Positions 16,091-23,387 of a stretch of 64,000 nt of DNA are shown one piece after another. Where the stretch lies: NCBI RefSeq assembly GCF_037861325.1, contig NZ_JAFELW010000007.1; one strand, written 5' to 3'. The notes under the pieces were generated by a model. It did no database searches, had not been told where the DNA came from, and saw only the letters and a program-made list of their open reading frames with translations. Positions within the stretch are counted from its first letter, which is position 1, and the number at the start of each line of letters is the position of its first letter. This DNA is from Riemerella anatipestifer_F (GTDB taxonomy: Bacteria; Bacteroidota; Bacteroidia; Flavobacteriales; Weeksellaceae). The position numbers and the translations under genes are program-made.

Positions 16091-17524
16091 TTGAAAAAAT
16101 TACTCAACGAGACTATCATTTACGGTATTGGAGCCATCTTGCCGAGGGTTATTTATTTCTTACTTAATCCTTTTTTCATTTACTATATCTCTAGGGAAGA
16201 GTTTGCCCAGTTTACCAACCTGTATGCTTGGATGTCTTATGTAAACATACTACTTACACTTGGGTTTGAAACATCTTTCTTTCGTTATTCGGCAGAGAAG
16301 GAAAACGAAAATAAAGCATTTTATACTTCGTTTTGGTTTCTGTTTTTCACAGCAAGTTTATTTTTAGGTGGTGTTTATATTTTTAATCAAAGTATAGCAG
16401 ATTCGTTAGGGTACTCCGCTTACCCTGAGTATATTAAATGGTTTGCTTGGATTGCCTTTTTTGATACTATTTGTGTAATTCCGTTGGCGTGGCTTAGATT
16501 TAATAATAAACCAATAAAGTATTCTGCTATTAGAGTGGCACAAGTGCTGATTCAGGTATTGAGTGTTTTGGCGTTATTTTTATTTGTGCCTAAAGAACTT
16601 TCCCAAGATTTGGGTATGGAGACATCTGTGTCCTACGCATTTGTAAGTAATATTATAGCGAGTGTGGCGGCGTTTGTAATGTTGCTTCCTGTAGTTAGCA
16701 AGATAAGGTTTAAGTTCTCTATAAATTTGTTTAAACGAATGATAAAATATTCATATCCACTGATGTTGGCGGGATTAGCATTTGTTGTAAACGAAAACTT
16801 TGATAAAACGGTACAATATAACATTATTTCCAAGGCAGAAGCAGGGGCTTATGGAGGTTGTTATAAGTTGGCGGTTCTAATGACGCTATTTGTTACGGCT
16901 TATAGAATGGGTATTGAGCCATTCTTTTTTAAACAAATGAATAATGCAGATGCGCCAAAAACTTATGCAAAGATCACGGAGTATTTTACATTATTTGCAT
17001 CTGTGGCAGCTTTGGGTATTGTAGCGAATATCAGTTGGTTAAAATCAATTTTTATTACAGATAGCTCTTATTGGATAGCTATGGATATAGTACCTATTAT
17101 CGTGGTGGGTAATTTGTGTTTCGGTATTTATTATAATTTATCTACTTGGTATAAAGTTACGGATAGAACCTTTGTTGGTACGCTTATTTCTTGGTTGGGG
17201 GCAATCATTACTATTGTACTGAATTTGGTATTGCTCAAAGATTATGGCTTTATGATATCGGCGTGGGTAACCTTGTTGGTTTATTTCTTAATGATGTTAG
17301 TGTCTTACTTTTTGGGACAGAAATATTATCCAATTCCTTATAATATGAAAAAAATAATGTTGGTGCTTTTGGTGTTATCTGTATTTTCATTTTTGTCGTA
17401 TCAGATATTTGAAGCAAATGTATGGATTGGTAATATTTTATTTTTAATTTTCGGGTTTGGCATTATTTTTTCTGAGAGGCATTTGCTTTCTTCTTTGCTT
17501 GATAAATTTAGAGTGAAAAATTAA
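16091..17524 (+). CDS. Polysaccharide flippase, Wzx/MATE-MVF type
   Basis: An inner-membrane protein expected to move undecaprenyl-linked oligosaccharide to the periplasm. Its 477 residues hold 12 or more hydrophobic segments. The N-terminus KKLLNETIIYGIGAILPRVI with FTNLYAWMSYVNILLTLGFETSFFRY is typical of Bacteroidota Wzx-like proteins. It starts at TTG 16091 because no ATG is available close by and the KKLLNET sequence is the family start. It follows the glycosyltransferases and precedes the nucleotidyltransferase. No Wzy polymerase was recognised nearby. Confidence 0.88.
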   Translation: MKKLLNETIIYGIGAILPRVIYFLLNPFFIYYISREEFAQFTNLYAWMSYVNILLTLGFETSFFRYSAEKENENKAFYTSFWFLFFTASLFLGGVYIFNQSIADSLGYSAYPEYIKWFAWIAFFDTICVIPLAWLRFNNKPIKYSAIRVAQVLIQVLSVLALFLFVPKELSQDLGMETSVSYAFVSNIIASVAAFVMLLPVVSKIRFKFSINLFKRMIKYSYPLMLAGLAFVVNENFDKTVQYNIISKAEAGAYGGCYKLAVLMTLFVTAYRMGIEPFFFKQMNNADAPKTYAKITEYFTLFASVAALGIVANISWLKSIFITDSSYWIAMDIVPIIVVGNLCFGIYYNLSTWYKVTDRTFVGTLISWLGAIITIVLNLVLLKDYGFMISAWVTLLVYFLMMLVSYFLGQKYYPIPYNMKKIMLVLLVLSVFSFLSYQIFEANVWIGNILFLIFGFGIIFSERHLLSSLLDKFRVKN

Positions 17525-17541
17525 TTTAATCAGTCGTTTAT

Positions 17542-17575
17542 TTTTGGGAGAAGAAAAATTAAAATATTATATTTG
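17542..17575 (+). promoter_or_regulatory. Promoter for the nucleotidyltransferase gene
   Basis: TTTG at 17542-17545, 22 bases, then TATATTTG at 17568-17575, both full matches. The predicted start near 17582 gives a leader of about 24 bases to the ATG at 17606. Confidence 0.65.
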
Positions 17576-17605
17576 AAGTCTAATTAGTAATTTATATAAA
17601 ATAAT

Positions 17606-18622
17606 ATGAAAATAATAGTACCTATGGCGGGGCGAGGCTCCCGATTGAGACCACATACTCTTACAGTTCCAAAACCACTTATACCTATTGCAGGGAAGCC
17701 TATTGTACAAAGATTGGTGGAAGATATTGCAAAAGTAGCAGGGCAACCCATAGAGGAAGTAGCTTTTATCATTGGAGATTTTGGTGATGAGGTAAAAGCG
17801 TCTCTTATCCAGATTGCAGAAAAATTAGGAGCTAAAGGTAGTGTTTATACTCAAGATGAGCCTCTAGGTACAGCTCACGCAATAAAATGTGCAGAAGATT
17901 CTATGCAAGGCGATGTGGTAGTAGCGTTTGCAGACACTCTTTTCCGTGCCGATTTTATTTTAGATACTAATTCGGACGGTGTAATTTGGGTAAAGAAAGT
18001 AGAAGATCCTTCGGCTTTTGGTGTGGTTAAGTTAGACGATTATGGTTTTATTACGGACTTTGTAGAGAAACCACAAACCTTTGTTTCAGATTTAGCTATT
18101 ATAGGTATTTATTACTTTAAATCTGCTGAGAAATTAATGGAGGAGATTAATTATATTATGGATAATAATATAATGCAGGGAGGAGAATATCAGTTGACCG
18201 TAGCTTTAGAAAATCTAAGACAGAAAGGTGCTAAATTCTCTTTAGGTAAGGTAAACGATTGGATGGATTGTGGAAATAAAAATGCAACGGTAGAAACCAA
18301 TAGTAAGATATTACAGTATGAGAAAGACGCGATGTCTTCGTTCCCATCGTCTGCTAAAATAGAAAATAGCCTTATTATTCCTCCGTGCTTTATAGGGGAA
18401 AATGTGGTTGTTAAAAACTCCAAAATAGGACCTAACGTCTCTTTAGGCAATAATACTGAGGTAGTTAATTCTAATATAGATAACTCTTTAATACAGGAAA
18501 AAACCCTGATTAATCATGGTAATTTGAGTAACTCTATGATAGGTAACTCTGCTAAATATTTTGGAGTATCTAGAGAAATTTCGCTAGGAGACTATTCAGT
18601 GTTAGATTTTCTTTCTAAATAG
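17606..18622 (+). CDS. Sugar-1-phosphate nucleotidyltransferase with C-terminal beta-helix
   Basis: Activates a sugar-1-phosphate with an NTP (RmlA/GlmU-like). The signature MAGRGSRLRPHTLTVPKPL begins at residue 7, followed by AFADTLFRADF, FVEKPQTFVSDLAIIGIYYF and GKVNDWMDCGN, the core of the family. Residues 240-338 are hexapeptide-like (SSAKIENSLIIPPCFIGENV and following), giving a GlmU-type left-handed helix but without a recognisable acetyltransferase site. It has its own promoter and ends the polysaccharide locus. The sugar is not defined; glucose-1-phosphate is the usual substrate of close families. Confidence 0.87.
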   Translation: MKIIVPMAGRGSRLRPHTLTVPKPLIPIAGKPIVQRLVEDIAKVAGQPIEEVAFIIGDFGDEVKASLIQIAEKLGAKGSVYTQDEPLGTAHAIKCAEDSMQGDVVVAFADTLFRADFILDTNSDGVIWVKKVEDPSAFGVVKLDDYGFITDFVEKPQTFVSDLAIIGIYYFKSAEKLMEEINYIMDNNIMQGGEYQLTVALENLRQKGAKFSLGKVNDWMDCGNKNATVETNSKILQYEKDAMSSFPSSAKIENSLIIPPCFIGENVVVKNSKIGPNVSLGNNTEVVNSNIDNSLIQEKTLINHGNLSNSMIGNSAKYFGVSREISLGDYSVLDFLSK

Positions 18623-18678
18623 AGTATAAGTTTTTAACTATTTTTTCCGTTATAGCGAAATAATTAACATTCAATATT

Positions 18679-19479
18679 ATGAATAAACTTTGGTTATTAG
18701 GGATAGCTGTACTTATGTTAGTGTCGTGCAAAACACAGCAGAATATTCCGTCCACACCACCTGTGAATACACATAAAAAGATAGAAAAAGACCAAGTTTT
18801 TTTCAATAATATCCTTAGAGAGTCTGCTTTTAAAAATTTAAAGATTTCCAGTAAAATTAAGATAGATAATGGGAGTCCAATTCCTACGTTGGACGCATTA
18901 GTTTATATAGAAAATCAAAAGAAAGTTTGGGTAAATCTTTCAGCGTTGTTCTTTAATGTAGCAAGAGGTGTCGCTACGCTGGAAGGCGTTAAAGGCTATG
19001 AGAAGTATAATAAAACTTACATAGATTCGGATTTTTCTTATCTTAATCGACTTCTAAATGTTAACTTTATCGATTACTCTGCTCTTCAGAATTTATTGGT
19101 AGGGAGGACTTTTGTTCCTATTAAAGATGGTGATTTTGATTTGACTAAAAATGCACAAGGTTATCATTTAACATCGGCTAAAAATCAAAAAATAACAGTA
19201 GATGGTAAGGTAAGTGAGTATAAAATAGAGTTAGATTATGATACCATGTTTAATCTTAGCAGGGTAAAATTATCTGACGCCAAAACACCTGATTATCTAG
19301 AAGTTTTTTATACCAATTGGGATAATTTTGAAGGAAATTATCTGCCTAAAAATGTTAAAATTATTATAAAAGCAAAAAAAACAGACCAGATTTTCATAGA
19401 AAACACGAAATTTGACTCCTCTACTATGGATACACCATACACGGTGCCAAGTAACTATACAAAGAAGGAAATTAAATGA
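18679..19479 (+). CDS. DUF4292 lipoprotein
   Basis: A 266-residue protein with a type II signal peptide: MNKLWLLGIAVLMLVSCKT, cysteine at residue 17 after LVS, so it is lipid-anchored. The mature part is beta-rich and matches the layout of the Bacteroidota DUF4292 family (LDALVYIENQKKVWVNLSAL, EYKIELDYDTMFNLSRVKL, YLPKNVKIIIKAKK), which resembles LolA/LolB-like folds. Function is not established. It overlaps envC by 4 bases (ATGA), so a linked envelope role is likely. Confidence 0.8.
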   Translation: MNKLWLLGIAVLMLVSCKTQQNIPSTPPVNTHKKIEKDQVFFNNILRESAFKNLKISSKIKIDNGSPIPTLDALVYIENQKKVWVNLSALFFNVARGVATLEGVKGYEKYNKTYIDSDFSYLNRLLNVNFIDYSALQNLLVGRTFVPIKDGDFDLTKNAQGYHLTSAKNQKITVDGKVSEYKIELDYDTMFNLSRVKLSDAKTPDYLEVFYTNWDNFEGNYLPKNVKIIIKAKKTDQIFIENTKFDSSTMDTPYTVPSNYTKKEIK

Positions 19480-21029
19480 TATTTAGGAAGTTAAGTTTTT
19501 TATTGAGTGTGTTGTGCTTTGGGTTGTTTTTTTCTCAGAAGAAAGAGCAGCTTCAGAGAGAAAGTGCTGAACTGAAAAAACAAATTGCACTTATCAACTC
19601 TAATCTTGCTAAAACTCAGAAGGAGGCAAGGCTTTCGATAGCACACCTTAACGAAGTTAATAAAAAAATTCAGCTAAGAGAGAAGGTTTATAATAATACA
19701 CAAAAGGAGAAAAGGCTGATTGAAGATGATATTTATCTTCGTCAAAAAGAAATTAATAAGTATAAAAAAGAACTGGCTATACTAAGAAAAAACTATGCTG
19801 AAATATTAGTAAAAGCTTATAAGAATAAAGGTATTCAAAATAAAGTTACATTTATTCTATCGGCTAAAAATTTGGGAGAGGCTCTAAGAAGAGTACAATA
19901 TCTTAAACAATACTCTGATTATCAAGATAAAAAAGCTAAAGAGATTAGTAGTAAAGCGGCAGAAATTCAGCAAGCTTTAAAGCTGAAACAAAAATCAGTA
20001 AAAGAGAAAGAAAATATTCTTACTCAGCAACAGAAAGATCTTTTAGTAATCCAGAATGATAGAAAACAAAGAGAACTATTATTAGAAGACTTCAAGAAAA
20101 ATGAGGCAGCTCTTACGGCTGAACTTAAACAAAAGCAAGCGCAAGCTAAGAAAATAGAAGGAGAAATCCGAAAGATAATAAACGAAGAAATAGCCGCTGC
20201 TAAAGCGAAAGAAGAGGCAGAGCGAAAGGCTAGATTGGAAAGAGAAAGACTTGCGAGAGAGGCAGCCGCTAGAGAAAAAGCAAGAATAGATGCCGAGAAT
20301 AAAGCTAGGGCAGAAGCATTAGAAAGAGAAAGAAAAAAAGCGGAAGCAGAAGCTGCTAGATTGGCAGAAATTGAAAGAAAGAAGCAAGATGATGCTAGAA
20401 AACAAGCTGAACTTGCAAAAGCAGAGGAAAATGCAAGGAACGAAGCTCGTCGAATAGCCGCAGAAAAAGATGCTAGAGAAGCTGCTGCTAGAGCTAAGGC
20501 TGCAGAAGAAAAAGCTAAGGCAGCAAGAGATGCTGAGGCAGAACTAGCCAAGAGAAAAGAAGAGGAAAAGAAAAAAGCGGAGGAAAAAACGAAGACCGCG
20601 TTTGGTGTAGGAGCAGCAACAGGGTCTAATTTTGCTGAAAATAGAGGGCGAATAGGCTTTCCAGTGGAGAGAGGGCAGGTAACACACCGTTTTGGTAGAC
20701 AGCCACACCCGGTATTTAAGAATATAGTTGAGGAGAATAATGGGATTAGAATTGCTGTTTCTCCTGGTACTAAGGCAAGATGTGTTTTCCCTGGTGAAGT
20801 GTCAAGAATTTCTTTTGTCGGGGGGACTAAAACGGTTATTGTAAAACATGGTAGCTATTTTACCATATATAGCAACTTATCTGATGTTTCGGTTTCTCCT
20901 AATCAGAAGGTTTCATCAGGAACTACAATTGGGACTATAGCACAGGATTTTGAGGGAGCTTACTCTCTAGACTTCCAAATTTGGAATGGAAGTACTCCTG
21001 TTGATCCTATGGGATGGGTCTCAAATTAA
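19476..21029 (+). CDS. envC: Murein hydrolase activator EnvC-like (coiled coil + LytM/M23)
   Basis: A periplasmic protein expected to activate cell-separation amidases. A signal peptide (about residues 1-20, ending FFSQ) is followed by long coiled coils: residues 22-240 and an Ala/Glu/Lys/Arg-rich stretch to about 375. The last 125 residues are a LytM domain starting RIGFPVERGQVTHRFGRQ. The metalloprotease ligands are missing: GRQPHPVFKNIVEENNGIRI lacks the second His and Asp, and the HxH position reads LDFQ. Such a degenerate site is typical of EnvC, which binds rather than cuts. The 517-residue length is usual for Bacteroidota. Confidence 0.85.
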   Translation: MIFRKLSFLLSVLCFGLFFSQKKEQLQRESAELKKQIALINSNLAKTQKEARLSIAHLNEVNKKIQLREKVYNNTQKEKRLIEDDIYLRQKEINKYKKELAILRKNYAEILVKAYKNKGIQNKVTFILSAKNLGEALRRVQYLKQYSDYQDKKAKEISSKAAEIQQALKLKQKSVKEKENILTQQQKDLLVIQNDRKQRELLLEDFKKNEAALTAELKQKQAQAKKIEGEIRKIINEEIAAAKAKEEAERKARLERERLAREAAAREKARIDAENKARAEALERERKKAEAEAARLAEIERKKQDDARKQAELAKAEENARNEARRIAAEKDAREAAARAKAAEEKAKAARDAEAELAKRKEEEKKKAEEKTKTAFGVGAATGSNFAENRGRIGFPVERGQVTHRFGRQPHPVFKNIVEENNGIRIAVSPGTKARCVFPGEVSRISFVGGTKTVIVKHGSYFTIYSNLSDVSVSPNQKVSSGTTIGTIAQDFEGAYSLDFQIWNGSTPVDPMGWVSN

Positions 21030-21059
21030 CTATAAATTGAATAAAAATATAAATAAATT

Positions 21060-21242
21060 ATGTTAACGACTATTTTAGCACTATCAGTACAACATATACT
21101 TATAGTGTTGGTTATACTACTCTTATTGTTTGGAGGGAAAAAGATTCCGGAGCTGATGAAGGGCTTAGGTTCAGGTATTAAGGAATTTAAAGATGCAGTA
21201 AAGGAGGAAGAAAAACCTTCAACAGAAGAAGAGAAAAAGTAG
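21060..21242 (+). CDS. tatA: Twin-arginine translocase subunit TatA/E (copy 1)
   Basis: A 60-residue inner-membrane protein of the Tat export channel. A single N-terminal helix (HILIVLVILLLLFGGKK) with the conserved FGGKKIPELMKGLGSGIKEF hinge and amphipathic helix is followed by a short acidic tail. Gln10 sits at the position of the usual polar residue before the helix. A second copy follows about 110 bases downstream. No tatC is in the window. The lead-in after envC is 30 bases, so it may read through from that gene. Confidence 0.9.
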   Translation: MLTTILALSVQHILIVLVILLLLFGGKKIPELMKGLGSGIKEFKDAVKEEEKPSTEEEKK

Positions 21243-21262
21243 AGCAAATCTATTAGAGGGTT

Positions 21263-21325
21263 AAATTTTGGTAAGGATAGCGTATTAGTTTATATGTATA
21301 AATTTTGCTATCTTTACCAAAATTT
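21263..21325. repeat. 19-bp inverted repeat between the two tatA genes
   Basis: AAATTTTGGTAAGGATAGC (21263-21281) and GCTATCTTTACCAAAATTT (21307-21325) pair over 19 bases with one mismatch and a 25-base loop. The right arm is followed by TTGTTTT, so it could end transcription from tatA copy 1. It also contains TATCTTTA, a 7/8 match to the -7 element, so it could instead be an operator or promoter for copy 2. Confidence 0.75.
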
Positions 21326-21351
21326 TGTTTTAATACTATAAAGATAAATAT

Positions 21352-21549
21352 ATGTTAGTAGCTATTCTTGGGGCAGTAGGACCTTGGCAGATTGTTGCCA
21401 TCGTGGTTGTATTATTACTTTTGTTTGGAGGAAAGAAGATTCCAGAACTTATGAAAGGCTTAGGCTCAGGTATTAAAGAGTTTAAAGACGCGGTAAAGGA
21501 AGATGATAAAAGCAAACCTTCAACAGAGGAAGAAAGCAAAAAATCATAA
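21352..21549 (+). CDS. tatA: Twin-arginine translocase subunit TatA/E (copy 2)
   Basis: A 65-residue paralog of the gene just upstream. From LLLLFGGKKIPELMKGLGSG to KDAVKE the two proteins are almost identical, and both end in acidic STEEE tails. The N-terminus GAVGPWQIVAIVVVLLLLFG is closer to the canonical TatA start, with Trp-Gln before the helix. Having two TatA-type subunits could give TatA and TatB/E-like roles, which is inference. The acidic tail lacks the longer helical part of a true TatB. Confidence 0.9.
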   Translation: MLVAILGAVGPWQIVAIVVVLLLLFGGKKIPELMKGLGSGIKEFKDAVKEDDKSKPSTEEESKKS

Positions 21550-21573
21550 TTAAAAAGTAAGATTTTAAATTAA

Positions 21574-22185
21574 ATGAGTTTTTCTGAAAAAGCTTGGAAT
21601 ATTTTTAATCAAGCCATTATAGACTATCATAAAACAGATGATGTAGATGCAGTTGAGTCTAATCCGTTCTCCGAAAATACTTTGGAACGACTTTTGTATT
21701 CAAAGAATTGGATTGATACCGTTCAGTGGCATTTAGAGGATATTATTCGTGATGAAAACATATCTCCTGAGGAAGCTCTAAAGATTAAAAGAAGAATAGA
21801 TTCATCTAACCAAAATAGAACCGATTTGGTAGAGTATATAGATGATTATTTTCTAGAAAAATATAAATCTGTGAAGCCTAAGGAAGATGCTAAAATCAAT
21901 ACAGAAAGTCCAGCATGGGCTATCGACAGATTGTCTATATTAGCTCTTAAGATTTATCATATGAAGATAGAAACCTTAAGAGATACAGCAGACGAGAAAC
22001 ATAGACTGAAGTGTTCTAATAAATTGGCTGTTCTTGAGGAGCAGAAGCTAGATTTGAGTACAGCTATAGATAGATTATTATTTGATATAGAGAGCGGTAA
22101 CAACAAAATAAAGACTTATAAGCAAATGAAAATGTATAATGATGATAGTCTAAACCCAGTTTTATATCAAAAGAAAAATGTTTAA
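21574..22185 (+). CDS. DUF4254 family protein
   Basis: A 203-residue soluble, helix-rich protein. SPAWAIDRLSILALKIYHM in the centre followed by a long charged helix with QKLDLSTAIDRLLFDI is the signature region I associate with DUF4254. No catalytic motif or signal peptide is visible. Members often lie near glycosyltransferase or LPS genes in Bacteroidota, and here the glycan locus ends 3 kb upstream. It overlaps the following lipoprotein gene by 8 bases. Function unknown. Confidence 0.75.
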   Translation: MSFSEKAWNIFNQAIIDYHKTDDVDAVESNPFSENTLERLLYSKNWIDTVQWHLEDIIRDENISPEEALKIKRRIDSSNQNRTDLVEYIDDYFLEKYKSVKPKEDAKINTESPAWAIDRLSILALKIYHMKIETLRDTADEKHRLKCSNKLAVLEEQKLDLSTAIDRLLFDIESGNNKIKTYKQMKMYNDDSLNPVLYQKKNV

Positions 22186-22648
22186 AAATCTCTTACCCTT
22201 AGTATTCACTATATTTTTACTGGTTTCTTGTTCCGTAGAGCAAGTTAACTTATCTCCTCTTTCGCAAGGGATTGTTTCTAAAGGAGAGGCAAAAACTTCA
22301 CCTGATGCCATAGTTATGAATGCAAGTGTGAATGTTAGCCAAGTAAAGTATGCTTCTGAACTATCAACAGCGGCAGATAAACTTCCGAGGTTTTCAGATG
22401 CAGCAATAAATAAGCATATAGATTTAATAAAGTTTAATGTTTCTGAGTATCTTTACGCACTTAGGGAACACAATGAAAATAGAAAGGTAAGAACGCTAGA
22501 CGGTTTGCAAAAGAGTTACAAAAAACTTCAAGGGCTGAGGAAAAATCTTTCTTTGGAAGAAGATGAAGCTCTTAATTTTTATTTGGTTAAAATCAAGACC
22601 AACATCACACTATTAGAATCTATTAAAACATCTTCTGATAACTTTTAA
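22178..22648 (+). CDS. Hypothetical lipoprotein
   Basis: A 156-residue protein with a lipobox: MFKNLLPLVFTIFLLVSCSV, LVSC with the cysteine at 18. The mature part is helical and Lys/Leu-rich (LDGLQKSYKKLQGLRKNLSL). I recognise no family. The start at 22178 overlaps the DUF4254 gene and is fixed by the signal peptide. Likely cotranscribed with the tat/DUF4254 genes and located in the cell envelope. Confidence 0.7.
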   Translation: MFKNLLPLVFTIFLLVSCSVEQVNLSPLSQGIVSKGEAKTSPDAIVMNASVNVSQVKYASELSTAADKLPRFSDAAINKHIDLIKFNVSEYLYALREHNENRKVRTLDGLQKSYKKLQGLRKNLSLEEDEALNFYLVKIKTNITLLESIKTSSDNF

Positions 22649-22667
22649 GTAAAGGTACGCTTATTTT

Positions 22668-23261
22668 ATGTTGAAAATACAGGCTGAGGCTAATATCCCT
22701 ACCGATTTTGGTGTTTTTAAAATGATTGCATTTTCTGATAATGAAATGGATTGGACACCACATGTTGCGTTGATTGCAGAAAATACAGACTTTTCTAAAG
22801 TGGTCAATGTGAGGTTTCATTCTGAGTGTATTACTGGAGAAATATTTCATTCTAAAAAATGTGAGTGTGGGCAGCAACTAGATGCTGCGATGCAGTATAT
22901 GCAGAAGAATGGTGGTATTATTCTTTATTTAAGGCAAGAAGGTAGAAATATAGGGATTATCAATAAGCTTAAGGCTTATGCTTTACAAGAGCAAGGAATG
23001 GATACTGTACAGGCAAATCTACATTTGGGATTACCTGCCGATGGGAGAGATTTTGGTGTAGCGATTGATATGTTAACCAGTTTGGGTATAAAAGAAATTA
23101 ATCTGCTTACTAATAATCCAGATAAATTGAAATTTGTAGAGGATAGCACAATAAAGCTTAATGAGAGGATTCCTTTACAAATACCATCTAATGAAGTTAA
23201 TGCGGATTATTTAAAAGTAAAAAAAACTTACTTTGGACACCTGCTAGAAGATAATAAATAA
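22668..23261 (+). CDS. ribA: GTP cyclohydrolase II
   Basis: Converts GTP to the pyrimidine that starts riboflavin synthesis. The 197-residue length fits the monofunctional enzyme rather than the RibB-RibA fusion. The zinc cysteines are visible in ECITGEIFHSKKCECGQQ (C-x10-C-x-C), with YLRQEGRNIG for GTP binding and LGLPADGRDFGVAIDML as the conserved core. It follows the lipoprotein by 19 bases and is closed by a terminator at 23288-23326. Confidence 0.95.
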   Translation: MLKIQAEANIPTDFGVFKMIAFSDNEMDWTPHVALIAENTDFSKVVNVRFHSECITGEIFHSKKCECGQQLDAAMQYMQKNGGIILYLRQEGRNIGIINKLKAYALQEQGMDTVQANLHLGLPADGRDFGVAIDMLTSLGIKEINLLTNNPDKLKFVEDSTIKLNERIPLQIPSNEVNADYLKVKKTYFGHLLEDNK

Positions 23262-23287
23262 TCATAATATCAATTATATAAGGTTAA

Positions 23288-23326
23288 AGAGCTCTTTTTT
23301 ACTAAAAAGATGCTCTTGTTTTTTTA
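23288..23326 (+). terminator. Intrinsic terminator after ribA
   Basis: AAGAGC and GCTCTT close a stem whose interior (TCTTTTTT ... AAAAAGA) also pairs; it is followed by a T7 run. It ends the unit running from the DUF4292 gene to ribA. Confidence 0.75.
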
Positions 23327-23349
23327 ATAGTAGGCTTATAATAAAATTG

Positions 23350-23357
23350 TATATTTG
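23350..23357 (+). promoter_or_regulatory. -7 promoter element for the GH3 gene
   Basis: TATATTTG, a full consensus match 30 bases before the chosen ATG at 23388. The -33 box is not obvious. It overlaps the in-frame TTG at 23355, which argues against that codon being the start. Confidence 0.5.
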
Positions 23358-23387
23358 TTGTGGTTACAACTAATTTCTTTGAGTATA

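Noticed and set aside
20024..20551. A 175-codon Ala/Ser-rich ORF on the minus strand
   Set aside because: It is the complement of the Ala/Glu/Lys coiled coil of EnvC; low-complexity repeats keep the reverse frame open. No start context or family.
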